Shown here one piece after another: positions 1 through 9,040 of a stretch of 64,000 bases of DNA. The DNA comes from JAEXOD01 sp937930275. Its GTDB lineage: Bacteria; Bacteroidota; Ignavibacteria; Ignavibacteriales; Melioribacteraceae. The stretch covers positions 8,178 through 72,177 of the forward strand of contig DAIMZL010000005.1 of assembly GCA_036733965.1 (NCBI GenBank). Reading direction: 5' to 3'. The position numbers were made by a program, and so were the translations under genes. Under the pieces are notes generated by a model. It ran no database searches. It was given only the letters and a program-made list of their open reading frames with translations, and was not told where the DNA came from. Numbering within the stretch: the first letter of the stretch is position 1; every line of letters begins with the position of its first letter.

Positions 1-800
1 AATTCAATGGTTTGAACTTCGCCGTCAATTAATTCTTTTTCTGTTAATAGTTCATTCCTTTTATCAACCAATTCGGTCATCTGTTTAACAAAAACAGAAA
101 ATTCGCGCTCGGCTAAATCAATCTCTTTTTCTCTTAGTACCGATTGAATTTGGTTATACTGGTCCGCCTTTTTTGCTTGTCTTTCCAAGGATTTAACGTT
201 TTTATCCACTTCCGCTACAATATCGTTAACACGTGTTAAATCACCCTTAACTTCTTCAAGCTTTTTTAATGCTAATCGTCTTCTTAATTTATATTTATTT
301 ACGCCTGCTGCTTCTTCAAACATTTTTCGGCGTTCATCAGTCCTATTACTTAATATCGTTTCAATCATTTTTAATTCAATAACGGAATATGCATTTGTAC
401 CCATCCCGGTATCCATAAAAAGATTTGTTATATCTTTTAAACGACATATATTTTTATTAAGCAAATATTCGCTTTCGCCCGAGCGGAATATTCTTCGAGT
501 TATAGTTACTTCGTTATATTCGGTTGGTAGTGCATTGTTATCATTAACCATTGTAATCGATACTTCTGCCATGCCCATCGGCTTTTTGTTTCTTGTACCG
601 TTAAATATAACGTTTTCCATTTTATCGCTACGTAACGTACTACTTTTTTGTTCACCCAATGCCCATCTAATTGCATCCACAATATTAGTTTTACCGCAAC
701 CGTTAGGTCCAACAATACCCGTAATTCCCTTTGTAAAATTTACGACTGTTTTATTTGCAAACGATTTAAAACCGAATATTTCTAATTTGGATAAATACAA
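1..800 (-). CDS. smc: Chromosome segregation ATPase SMC, N-terminal part (runs off window)
   Basis: The translated minus strand is the SMC head followed by the start of the first coiled coil. It begins LYLSKLEIFGFKSFANKT, carries the Walker A GPNGCGKTNIVDAIRWALGE, and has the R-loop/Q-loop region typical of SMC. SMC ATPases compact and segregate chromosomes together with ScpA and ScpB. I place the start at the TTG at 800, because AAGGA sits about 8 bases upstream and there is no in-frame ATG before the conserved first strand. About 266 codons are visible; the hinge, second coil and signature/Walker B half lie outside the window. The gene lies 16 bp behind the GH2-like gene on the same strand, so it may be co-transcribed with it. 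Confidence 0.95.
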   Translation of the reverse strand, partial: MYLSKLEIFGFKSFANKTVVNFTKGITGIVGPNGCGKTNIVDAIRWALGEQKSSTLRSDKMENVIFNGTRNKKPMGMAEVSITMVNDNNALPTEYNEVTITRRIFRSGESEYLLNKNICRLKDITNLFMDTGMGTNAYSVIELKMIETILSNRTDERRKMFEEAAGVNKYKLRRRLALKKLEEVKGDLTRVNDIVAEVDKNVKSLERQAKKADQYNQIQSVLREKEIDLAEREFSVFVKQMTELVDKRNELLTEKELIDGEVQTIE

Positions 801-816
801 CTGTAATCCTTAATAA

Positions 817-3408
817 TTATAACAAAGCAAACTGACTAACGGATATTTTTATATAATCAATAGCAGCATTACTTATTTGTAAATAAATAAGCACAGAACT
901 AATTATAACCGCAATTACAAAAATACTCCATGCATAAACGTTAACCGGTTTTGCATCAAAAATAACGTATATACCTTTAATTAATCTTTGTATTAACCAT
1001 AATGCAAACGAAGCTAAAATAATATATACTAAAATATTTGCAACATTCATACTAATAATTTTATATAAAACTAACTCAACCGGCAATAGAAGCACTAAAG
1101 GTAAAAACGACCAAATAACCACGTAATATACATTGGTTAAAAAGACTCGTATTTTTGCAAAAAACGCACACCATTTTATTATAACCGTAAATGCCAAAAA
1201 CAAAAAAGCCGAAAAGAAAAATAAATAAATAAAGCTGGGTACCGGATTCCATGCCAAATATGAAACGGTCGAGGATATCCAAATTACTCCCAAACCGTTA
1301 ACAACTTTTTCCAATAAAATATTTCCGCGCAACGAATAAAGCAAATTAGTAAGCAATAACGAGTGCGTAGCAGAAAGTATTATTAATAAAATATTTGCAT
1401 GCCACCCCGATAAAAGCCTGTGGTCTCTAATATCTGCAAAAAAGTTGTACGGTCTTACTAAAGCTCGTGTTGCATCTTCTCTAAACTTTCTTCTCGTATT
1501 AATAAACAGTGCCATAATAACCGAAATTATAATACTGCTTATAATAAAAAAGAAAGGAGTATCATCTAATTTTTTACCGATAGGAATAGTAACTTTTTCG
1601 CTATCAAATAATTTTGATTTTAATACTTTATAACTCAATCTGTTAACGTTTCTATCAATTCCTACTATACCGATTCTATAAATATTGTTTTCGTCATAGC
1701 CGGCGTAAAAACCCGAAAGTGCTCCTGTATAATCGAAAGCGGAGTTTATAAACAAATTATCAATATCATTGTTTTTAGCAAAATCTAAAAGCTCTTGGAA
1801 AAAATTTGCTTGAGCTTCTAATGAAAAAGGGGTCAAATAACCGTTGCTGCTACCTACAAATGTGGGATAAGTTACTTCGCTTATAAATAATTTGGAAGCA
1901 CCAATTTCTTTTGCTGCAATTGAATATTGTTCAAACTTTTCGCTAACGTTCTTGGAATATAGTTCTACTCCGTATAAGTCTAATCCGTTTATTTTTGTTG
2001 TAGGAAAACTTACAAAAGAGGCATAACTGTATTTCCCTGATTTGCTGTTTATTATAGTCGCAAGTCTTGAAATAAAGCTTGCCGCAATTTCGTCATCCGG
2101 TAAAAACGAACTGCCTATACCTATAGCGGCAACGGCAGAGTATTTTGCAAAATTATTTATGTATAGGTTTAAATTTTCTTCGGTAAATGATTTAAAGTTC
2201 GGTTCGTTTAACAAATCTTCGGGAATGGAGTTTATCGGTACTTCAATAAATGCAAGCAGTCCTAATTTTTCGCACATATACAACGCATACGGATGAGGAA
2301 TTTCTCTTGCAAACCTAACTACATTAAAGCCCATATCCTTAATTATTTTTAAGTCGCGTTCAATGCCGTATAAACTTATTAAATTGGCTTTGCTATAGGT
2401 ATTAGTATAATATGTGGTTCCGCGTAAAACTTGATTTGAATTATTTAGAGTTATTTTGTTATTATCAAATTTTAACGAATAAAACGATATTAAATTTCTT
2501 GTTCTATCTAACAGAATATCGTCATAATACAACTTTATATCATAAATGTAGTTTTCGGGATTGTTAAAACTCCATAATTTTGGATTTGCCACATCTACAT
2601 AAATTTCTGAAGTCGTAATATCAGAGTTAGATATATTAAAGTTGCCTCTGTAACTTGCTATTTGCGAACGGTCTTTACTATTTATAACAGAAATATCATA
2701 TGTAAAAGAATTTGGATAAAGTGATTTAAAATCTCTGCTTTTATCTTTTGTCCTTTTTTTATCAACATTAATAGTAAATTTTATTTTCCCTCTGTTTAAA
2801 TCATTTGATAATGTATATTGAGCTTTTACATCCGTAATATTTACTAATGAAGTTAACTTAATATATACACTTCTTGAAATACCGCCGAGTTGTTTAGGAA
2901 ATAAAAATCTGCTTTTAACCGGAATTGTATTTTCTGCATCCAGCACATTAGATACTTTTACAATAATTTTATTTGAAGACGAATATTTTAATAAATCTTT
3001 TGCCAAATCAATATAAAACGGATACTCACCGCCTATTGTTTTGTTAACCAAAACATTATTAACAAATATTTCTGCCGAGTGGCTTATGCCGTTAAAACAT
3101 AACCTAATATTATTATTTTCTATTTGTTCTTTTGTAAGCCTAAAACTTCTTTCAAAATGCAGAACATCTTCACCTTCAAACACAGCTGGCACTTTTATAC
3201 CGTTAACCCTATCACCGCTTTTATCGATATATATAGACCAATTTTCGCTTAAATCTATAGTTTTATTTGGTCTATTAATATTTAGATAAATTGAATCTGC
3301 AGAGGTTAAGTAATCTCTGTCCGCTTCTTTTACTTTTAGTTGAGCTTTTAAATAAGCGCTTCCGAAAACAATAAACAAACAAACTGTAAATAATATATTT
3401 CTTTTCAT
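817..3408 (-). CDS. GH2-like (beta-galactosidase-fold) protein fused to a C-terminal multi-pass membrane domain
   Basis: The 863-residue product starts with a signal peptide (about 1-22). A galactose-binding jelly roll follows (about 50-190, with GISHSAEIFVNNVLVNKTIGG), then an Ig-like domain (about 195-310) and a GH2 TIM barrel (about 320-605, with LRGTTYYTNTYS and DMGFNVVRFAREIPHP). The last 245 residues hold about seven hydrophobic helices (619-636, 672-690, 703-720, 725-747, 755-786, 790-815, 826-845). In GH2 enzymes the acid/base Glu sits in a GNE motif; here the matching stretch reads GIGSSF (430-435), so that Glu is missing. A nucleophile-like Glu511 (ISEVTY) remains. The protein may bind or sense glycans rather than cleave them; this is inference. 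It lies between a CBM9-like gene and smc. Confidence 0.8.
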   Translation of the reverse strand: MKRNILFTVCLFIVFGSAYLKAQLKVKEADRDYLTSADSIYLNINRPNKTIDLSENWSIYIDKSGDRVNGIKVPAVFEGEDVLHFERSFRLTKEQIENNNIRLCFNGISHSAEIFVNNVLVNKTIGGEYPFYIDLAKDLLKYSSSNKIIVKVSNVLDAENTIPVKSRFLFPKQLGGISRSVYIKLTSLVNITDVKAQYTLSNDLNRGKIKFTINVDKKRTKDKSRDFKSLYPNSFTYDISVINSKDRSQIASYRGNFNISNSDITTSEIYVDVANPKLWSFNNPENYIYDIKLYYDDILLDRTRNLISFYSLKFDNNKITLNNSNQVLRGTTYYTNTYSKANLISLYGIERDLKIIKDMGFNVVRFAREIPHPYALYMCEKLGLLAFIEVPINSIPEDLLNEPNFKSFTEENLNLYINNFAKYSAVAAIGIGSSFLPDDEIAASFISRLATIINSKSGKYSYASFVSFPTTKINGLDLYGVELYSKNVSEKFEQYSIAAKEIGASKLFISEVTYPTFVGSSNGYLTPFSLEAQANFFQELLDFAKNNDIDNLFINSAFDYTGALSGFYAGYDENNIYRIGIVGIDRNVNRLSYKVLKSKLFDSEKVTIPIGKKLDDTPFFFIISSIIISVIMALFINTRRKFREDATRALVRPYNFFADIRDHRLLSGWHANILLIILSATHSLLLTNLLYSLRGNILLEKVVNGLGVIWISSTVSYLAWNPVPSFIYLFFFSAFLFLAFTVIIKWCAFFAKIRVFLTNVYYVVIWSFLPLVLLLPVELVLYKIISMNVANILVYIILASFALWLIQRLIKGIYVIFDAKPVNVYAWSIFVIAVIISSVLIYLQISNAAIDYIKISVSQFALL

Positions 3409-3505
3409 AAGTTCGGCAAATTAAAAAAATTTAAACATTTAAAATACAAAATAAAAGGAGTTAAATCAATGTAATAAGAGAAGCCTTATTATAAGATATC
3501 GTGTA

Positions 3506-4171
3506 TTAAAATAATAGCCTTCCGAAATACTCGGGTAAATGGAAGTTTGGTTCGCTATATTCAACTTTATTCCACGTAAGCCAATGGGGAGTAGAAGACA
3601 TATCGGCACATTTGTAAAAATTACCCCTCCACTCCTTTAAATTATTACCTATTTTTTTACCTAAATACTTTTCGATTAAAGTAAAAGGAATTTTATATTG
3701 CACTGCCCATTCGGTAGTTTCTTTTATTTCTTCATCAATTAACTTATCTTTAAAAGTTGCGGATACATTTAATTGTTTTATCTCATCCGTGCTAATTCTT
3801 GTGGATTTATGCAGTTTATTTAATCTATAGCCGAATAATACTTTGCCGCTGCAGTTTACTTCCAAATTAAAATACGAGTCGTTATTTTCTTTATCCGGTG
3901 CAAAAAAGAACTCAACACAACTATCTTCAAAAACAGGATCAAAATGATTAACTGCCACCGAACGTATATTTTTATCCGTTACCTTAAAAAGAACATAAAT
4001 AAAATTGTAATCATATCTTAATTTTACGTAAACGTTAGGAAAATGCTCTGGATATTTACCCATATAATTTTTTAAAACAATCGGCTCTGTATCTTTCCAA
4101 ACCTCTTTTTCGCAATTAAGGTCTATATCAATCGGATATTCGGTAAATTTTACATTATAGATTTCATTCAT
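3506..4171 (-). CDS. Carbohydrate-binding family 9-like (CBM9/DOMON-type) protein
   Basis: The 221-residue protein has the CBM9-like pattern: an N-terminal EVWKDTEPIVL strand, the LRYDYNFIYVLFKVTDKNI core, FEDSCVEFFFAPD, and YFNLEVNCSGKVLFGYR. It ends with a W-R-G-N-FYKCAD...HWLTW segment. No signal peptide or membrane helix is visible, so it appears cytoplasmic unless the start is wrong. The fold usually binds sugars or haem; the ligand cannot be told here. It lies 8 bp downstream of the MscS/cNMP gene and 97 bp upstream of the GH2-membrane fusion, so the three may form one operon. A sugar-related role with the GH2-like protein is plausible but unproven. Confidence 0.75.
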   Translation of the reverse strand: MNEIYNVKFTEYPIDIDLNCEKEVWKDTEPIVLKNYMGKYPEHFPNVYVKLRYDYNFIYVLFKVTDKNIRSVAVNHFDPVFEDSCVEFFFAPDKENNDSYFNLEVNCSGKVLFGYRLNKLHKSTRISTDEIKQLNVSATFKDKLIDEEIKETTEWAVQYKIPFTLIEKYLGKKIGNNLKEWRGNFYKCADMSSTPHWLTWNKVEYSEPNFHLPEYFGRLLF

Positions 4172-4179
4172 TTCAATTT

Positions 4180-5613
4180 TTAATGCATATGTAAAAAATC
4201 TTTTATTTTATTTAACATATAAGTCGAAAGATTTTCTTTTTTATTATGCAATTCCTCTAATTTTAGTAAGTTAGCCCTCTGTCTTTCCGTTACTACTTCC
4301 GCAATTTCGTTTAATACTTCCGGTCTTGCTTTAATTATTTTTTCAATATTTTCTTTTCCTATTTCATATGCTATTGATTCGCATTCGGCTTTTATTGTGG
4401 CAGTACGTTTTTCACCCGTTAATAACGACATTTCACCAAAAAATGTACCCGGAGAAATAAGTCCTACTCTTATTTCTTTTTCTTGTTCGGTTACATTTGC
4501 ACTAAGTAATCCTTCAGATAGAATAAACATTGTGCTACCGGGTTCACCCTGTTTAATTAAAATTTCTCCTTCTTTTACTTTACGTATTGCCGTTCCCGAA
4601 GCAAGCAATAAAAGCTCGTTGTTATTTAAGGCGCCAAATAAAACAATGTTTTTTAATCCTTTAATTATTTTATTTATTAAATTGTGTTCTCCTTCGCAAT
4701 AAAACTCAAAAATACCGTTGTTAAGTAAAATACCTGCAGCTGCAAATTGCGATACAATATTTGTATAAATTGCATCTTTTACTGCGGAAGGTACTGCATC
4801 TTTAAATGGTTTTATATAAAACGTTAAAGTATATTCAATCCCTTTTTCACCTATATTGTTTATTGTAACAACAGCATTTTTATATTTATCGATAGGATTG
4901 TTTAGAAAGTATTGTTTTTCACAAGCAGTTAAAATTCTCTTTACTTGTTCTATAGGTACCGAAGGATGAACCGCAATGCAAATCTTAAATTCATTTTTCA
5001 CGTCTAATGAATCGTAATTTACCACTATCGATTCATTTTTTAAGTCATTTGGAATAAATGCAACCCCGTTATCCGGCGTTTGTAAAATAATCTCTTTTCG
5101 TGTAAAATCTAATACTTTTCCCGTTACTTTTACACCGTTTTTTGAGTTTATAAGTTCAATCCAATCGCCCAAATTATAAGAACCTTCAAAATTTAATCTG
5201 TTTGTGCCAAATAAGTCGGTTATTTTATCGTAAAATAAAACTCCGCCAACAAAAAACAATAGTAAAATAATAAACCAATATGTTTCCGGAATTATGAATG
5301 TAAGAACACCAAACATTATTAAGGCTAAAGCAAAAGTGTACATTAACATCGAAAAAACACGATAAAGCAGCTTTGCAAGGGCATTTTTGCCCGGTTGTTT
5401 TAATAAATTAGACCAAAAAAAGACCATGCTCAATTTGTTAATTAAATACGCCGCACTAAGCCAAAACGATATATTAATCAAATAAATTATTATATTTTTG
5501 GTGGATAGTGTGTTTGACGGGTCTTTTTCAAACACGTTAAACATTATTAAAACCAATGTAGTTAAAAAGATAACAGCCGGTACAATTACAAGGGTTATTT
5601 TAATTTTTCGCAT
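4180..5613 (-). CDS. MscS-family channel with C-terminal cyclic-nucleotide-binding domain
   Basis: The 477-residue inner-membrane protein has four predicted membrane helices (about 5-26, 41-65, 84-107, 110-128). An MscS beta domain follows (about 145-200, NLGDWIELINSKNGVKVTGKV and VAFIPNDLKNESIVVNY), then an MscS-like alpha/beta region and a cyclic-nucleotide-binding domain (about 320-435). The phosphate-binding cassette is intact: GE at 393-394, then LLTGEKRTATIKA with Arg403. This resembles the bacterial cyclic-nucleotide-gated MscS (bCNG) type, where cAMP or cGMP may modulate an ion channel. Gating by a nucleotide is inferred from the domain only. It is the first gene of a minus-strand run leading to the CBM9-like and GH2-like genes. 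Confidence 0.88.
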   Translation of the reverse strand: MRKIKITLVIVPAVIFLTTLVLIMFNVFEKDPSNTLSTKNIIIYLINISFWLSAAYLINKLSMVFFWSNLLKQPGKNALAKLLYRVFSMLMYTFALALIMFGVLTFIIPETYWFIILLLFFVGGVLFYDKITDLFGTNRLNFEGSYNLGDWIELINSKNGVKVTGKVLDFTRKEIILQTPDNGVAFIPNDLKNESIVVNYDSLDVKNEFKICIAVHPSVPIEQVKRILTACEKQYFLNNPIDKYKNAVVTINNIGEKGIEYTLTFYIKPFKDAVPSAVKDAIYTNIVSQFAAAGILLNNGIFEFYCEGEHNLINKIIKGLKNIVLFGALNNNELLLLASGTAIRKVKEGEILIKQGEPGSTMFILSEGLLSANVTEQEKEIRVGLISPGTFFGEMSLLTGEKRTATIKAECESIAYEIGKENIEKIIKARPEVLNEIAEVVTERQRANLLKLEELHNKKENLSTYMLNKIKDFLHMH

Positions 5614-5780
5614 ATATCGTCTCTTATTTTACTATTGCAAAGTTAATAAAATTAATACCAAATCTCAATTTAGATAATTTTATTTGACCACTAAAAACCA
5701 AATAAAAAATTTATTAAGTTAAATAATAATTATAATCTTTTAGAATTTATTTATATTTTTCTATATTAGACGAATTAAAT

Positions 5781-5824
5781 AAAAAAAATCCGAAATAACT
5801 TATAAATAGTAGTTATTCCGGATT
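5781..5824 (-). terminator. Rho-independent terminator after the T9SS beta-propeller gene
   Basis: The arms AATCCGAAATAAC and GTTATTCCGGATT form a long hairpin with a 12-base loop. On the minus strand the hairpin is followed by a T-rich tract (the A run at 5781-5788 on the plus strand). It lies 66 bp past the stop of the beta-propeller gene and before the MscS gene. Confidence 0.85.
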
Positions 5825-5889
5825 AAAGACTCAAAAATCAGCTATTTGAAGATTAATCTTCTTCTATTATTTTGCAAATTCCCTAAATT

Positions 5890-8469
5890 TTATTTCATAA
5901 AAACCATTTTATTAGCTTTTGAGTATTTATTATTATAAACCATTTTATAGTAATAAACACCGCTGCTTAAGTTTTTAGCATTAAATATTACTTTATGATT
6001 CCCTTCCGGATACTCTGTATTAACTAACTGTTCAACAAGTTCACCAACTGCATTATATAGAATAATTGCAACTTTTCCTTCTTTGGGAATATAAAATTCA
6101 ATTGTTGTTTGCGGGTTAAACGGATTGGGGTAATTTTGACTTAATTTAAACATCTCGGGCTGCATACTATAACTTGCGTCTAAATTGCTTAATATTGTAG
6201 CTAAATTAATTTTATACATCCCCCTGCCGTGAGTGCCTATTACAAGTGTATTTGTTTCCACATCAATTTTCATATCATTAATTGGAACAACCGGAAGTTC
6301 CGCACCCAAAACTTCCCAACTTTCTCCTTTGTTATAACTAATAAACATTCCTATATCACTGCCTAAACAAAGTACATTTGTATTTGCAGGGTAAACTGCA
6401 AAAGCATTAACCGGTGAATCCGGTAAATTTGCCGAGATATCTATCCATGTTTCTCCCGCATTTGTACTCTTATAAACATGTGATTCGGGATCTTTCCATC
6501 TTAAGCCCGAAAACGTAGCATATACTGTATTTTCATTTAACGGATCAACTACTAAACGAGTAACCCAACGCGTAGGAAGACCACTCGATATTTTTGTCCA
6601 ATTGGTTCCGTTATTTTTACTTACCCAAATGTAACTATCGTCAGTTCCCGCATAAATATAGTTTGTATTACTCGGTGCAATCGCAATGGTTGTAACAGTA
6701 CCCAAACGGGGGCTATAAAATCCGCTTGTTAATTTTGGACTTATAGCCGTCCACGAACTTGCCTTATTAGTTGTTCTATAAACCCTATCTGTCCCATAAT
6801 AAAGTATATTCGGATTCAACGGGTCTATTACTACGGGAGTTGACCAATTAGTAGGTTCGTCTCCGCTAATACCGTTTAATGCATAATTAAATGTAACACC
6901 TCCGTCAATTGATTTGGCTAAGTTTCCCCATTGCGATTCGGCGTAAATTATATTTGAATTTGTATAATCTACAATAACGTACATACCGTCACCACCTAAA
7001 ATAGCTTCCCAATCATCTAATGCACCGGTCAATGTACGAATTGTGTTATTATCCTGAGTTCCGCCATATAATTTTTTAGGATCTAATGCGTCAACCCATA
7101 TTTCATAAAATTGCGTTATAGGTAGCTGTACTCTACTCTGCCATGTAACACCGCCGTCAGTCGAAATATTTATTCCCCCGTCATTCCCTTCTATTAAATA
7201 ATTAGGATTATTAGGATGAAAAGCTAAAGCATGGTGGTCAACATGTAGTTCGTCAGGTCCGCCGTATCCGTAAATAATAGGAAAAGTTGTTCCTCCGTTA
7301 GTTGAACGCATAAAAGAAACATCCAAAACATAAACTTTGTTATGGTCTGCCGGGTTTATTCTAACCTGTCCGAAATACCATGAAAAATTACTAACCCCGG
7401 CGGATATTTCATTATCAGTATCAACATTTGTCCAATTATCTCCAAAATTGGTCGATTTATACAAACCTATATAATTGTAACCGTCATTAATAATAGAATA
7501 AACTAAGTTAGGTTGAGTTGATGATGTTGCCAATCCTATTCTTCCTACATCTGTGTTGCTTGGGTTGGGAAGTCCGTTTACAACTTTTACCCAAGTAGTA
7601 CCGGCATCGGTTGATTTATACATACCGCTTGTTGGTCCGTATAAATGGGCATAGCCGGGTTGTCTTACGCGTTCCCACATTGCGGCAAGCATCAAATTAC
7701 TGTTTTCCGGATTAATTACAACATCAATACATCCGGTCGTGTCGCTTACAAATAACGACTTATTCCATGTTATTCCCGCATCCGTACTTAAATATAACCC
7801 TCTTTCGCTATTAGGTGCAAAATAACTTCCTACTGCAGCGGCAAAAACTCGGTTTGTGTTAGTCGGATCTATTATTACTCTTCCTATTGCGGCTGTTTTT
7901 TCTAATCCCATACAACTCCAAGTTGCCCCGGCATCGGTTGATTTATAAATTCCGCCTCCCGGAAAATTATTATGTCCCCCGTTTGCTTCACCCGTACCTA
8001 CATAAATTATGTCCGGATTTATTGGGTCAATACAAATATCACCTATCGATAATGTAGCGGCATCATCAAAAATCGCAGTCCAATTTGCACCGGTATCAGT
8101 TGATTTAAATACACCTCCGGTTGCTGCCCCTGCATAAACTATATTCGGTTCAATAGGGTTAAATTCAATATCAACAATTCTACCACCTATATTAACCGGA
8201 CCCGCAAATTCCCAAGGTACAAGATTTTTTCCTTTATAAAATTTATTTTGTTTATTTCTCATTTCGTTAACTTGTTTTAAGGCAACTGAATAGGCATCTA
8301 AATTAGCATTAAAATAAGGAAATGTTCTTTGTAAAAACGCCCACTCTGTCGGTCGCATATCCGGACCTTTTTCTTTTTTAATTCTATAATCGTCTTTTGG
8401 ATTATTGATTAAAAAGGAACCGGCAATAATTAAAGCTGAAACGAAGACCGAAATAAATATTTTTTTCAT
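5890..8469 (-). CDS. Secreted BNR/Asp-box beta-propeller protein with T9SS sorting domain
   Basis: The 859-residue protein has a signal peptide (about 1-21). Its body carries about twelve Asp-box-like repeats of the form STDxGxxW (for example STDTGANW, STDAGATW, STNFGDNW, STDGGVTW, STNAGETW, SYNKGESW). These are interleaved with D-P-x-N/P-x-x-x-Y/V-Y-A/V-G-T strands, typical of sortilin/GH74/sialidase-like propellers. The last 90 residues form a type A T9SS domain (QNYPNPFNPQTTIEF ... SSGVYYYKMVYNNKYSKANKM). It is therefore expected to be exported and anchored at or released from the cell surface. No catalytic acid residues could be assigned, so an enzymatic activity is not claimed; adhesion or glycan binding is equally possible. 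Confidence 0.9.
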   Translation of the reverse strand: MKKIFISVFVSALIIAGSFLINNPKDDYRIKKEKGPDMRPTEWAFLQRTFPYFNANLDAYSVALKQVNEMRNKQNKFYKGKNLVPWEFAGPVNIGGRIVDIEFNPIEPNIVYAGAATGGVFKSTDTGANWTAIFDDAATLSIGDICIDPINPDIIYVGTGEANGGHNNFPGGGIYKSTDAGATWSCMGLEKTAAIGRVIIDPTNTNRVFAAAVGSYFAPNSERGLYLSTDAGITWNKSLFVSDTTGCIDVVINPENSNLMLAAMWERVRQPGYAHLYGPTSGMYKSTDAGTTWVKVVNGLPNPSNTDVGRIGLATSSTQPNLVYSIINDGYNYIGLYKSTNFGDNWTNVDTDNEISAGVSNFSWYFGQVRINPADHNKVYVLDVSFMRSTNGGTTFPIIYGYGGPDELHVDHHALAFHPNNPNYLIEGNDGGINISTDGGVTWQSRVQLPITQFYEIWVDALDPKKLYGGTQDNNTIRTLTGALDDWEAILGGDGMYVIVDYTNSNIIYAESQWGNLAKSIDGGVTFNYALNGISGDEPTNWSTPVVIDPLNPNILYYGTDRVYRTTNKASSWTAISPKLTSGFYSPRLGTVTTIAIAPSNTNYIYAGTDDSYIWVSKNNGTNWTKISSGLPTRWVTRLVVDPLNENTVYATFSGLRWKDPESHVYKSTNAGETWIDISANLPDSPVNAFAVYPANTNVLCLGSDIGMFISYNKGESWEVLGAELPVVPINDMKIDVETNTLVIGTHGRGMYKINLATILSNLDASYSMQPEMFKLSQNYPNPFNPQTTIEFYIPKEGKVAIILYNAVGELVEQLVNTEYPEGNHKVIFNAKNLSSGVYYYKMVYNNKYSKANKMVFMK

Positions 8470-8859
8470 AAATAACCCTTGTAAAAATTTAATATTATTG
8501 AGCTAATAATTATATATATTTATTTGTTCAATTGCAAAACAATAAAACAAGCCAAAAATTGTTTGAATAAAAATATTGCCTGATTTATTTAATATTGTTG
8601 CTTATTAAGTGTTTTACAAGGTAGTTTATTTTAATAAAATTTTTCTTATTAAAATTTAATGACGGATTTTTGGACTAAATAAACAAAAAAAAATTTAATT
8701 AAATAAATTTATTTGTTATTTTATCAAACAAATATTTAACGTATTTTTTACTTTACAATTAGGATTTTTTAATCCGAAAAAGCTTTTCATCCCTTATTAT
8801 TAACCTTGTTTAAGTAATTTTTAAATGTTATTTTTAGTATTAAAAAATTTTAGGATATC
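8470..8859. other. AT-rich divergent intergenic region, no gene seen
   Basis: These 390 bases separate the minus-strand propeller gene from the plus-strand run that starts at 8860, so promoters for both directions should lie here. A small hairpin GGATT/AATCC lies near 8761-8775. No open frame with a ribosome site, no RNA gene and no convincing repeat was seen. Confidence 0.5.
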
Positions 8860-9018
8860 ATGCTAAAGAAAATTAATGAAATGATTACCGGCGGAGACGA
8901 ACCGGATATTAATCTTGCCGAAGATTTAAAACGGAAAAATCGAAATTTTATTATAAGTTTCGTGGTAATTTCTTTAATTATTTTTAACTTAATAATGTAC
9001 TTTTTAGTAAAAGTATAA
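8860..9018 (+). CDS. Small single-span membrane protein upstream of miaB
   Basis: A 52-codon frame starts with ATG and has AGGA six bases upstream. The product has a charged N-terminus with acidic and basic runs (NEMITGGDEPDINLAEDLKRK). A single hydrophobic helix follows (about 30-50, ending MYFLVKV). It ends 22 bp before miaB on the same strand. The composition and the ribosome site support a real gene. I recognise no family and propose no function. Confidence 0.6.
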   Translation: MLKKINEMITGGDEPDINLAEDLKRKNRNFIISFVVISLIIFNLIMYFLVKV

Positions 9019-9040
9019 TAAAAACAGAAAGTTACACTTA

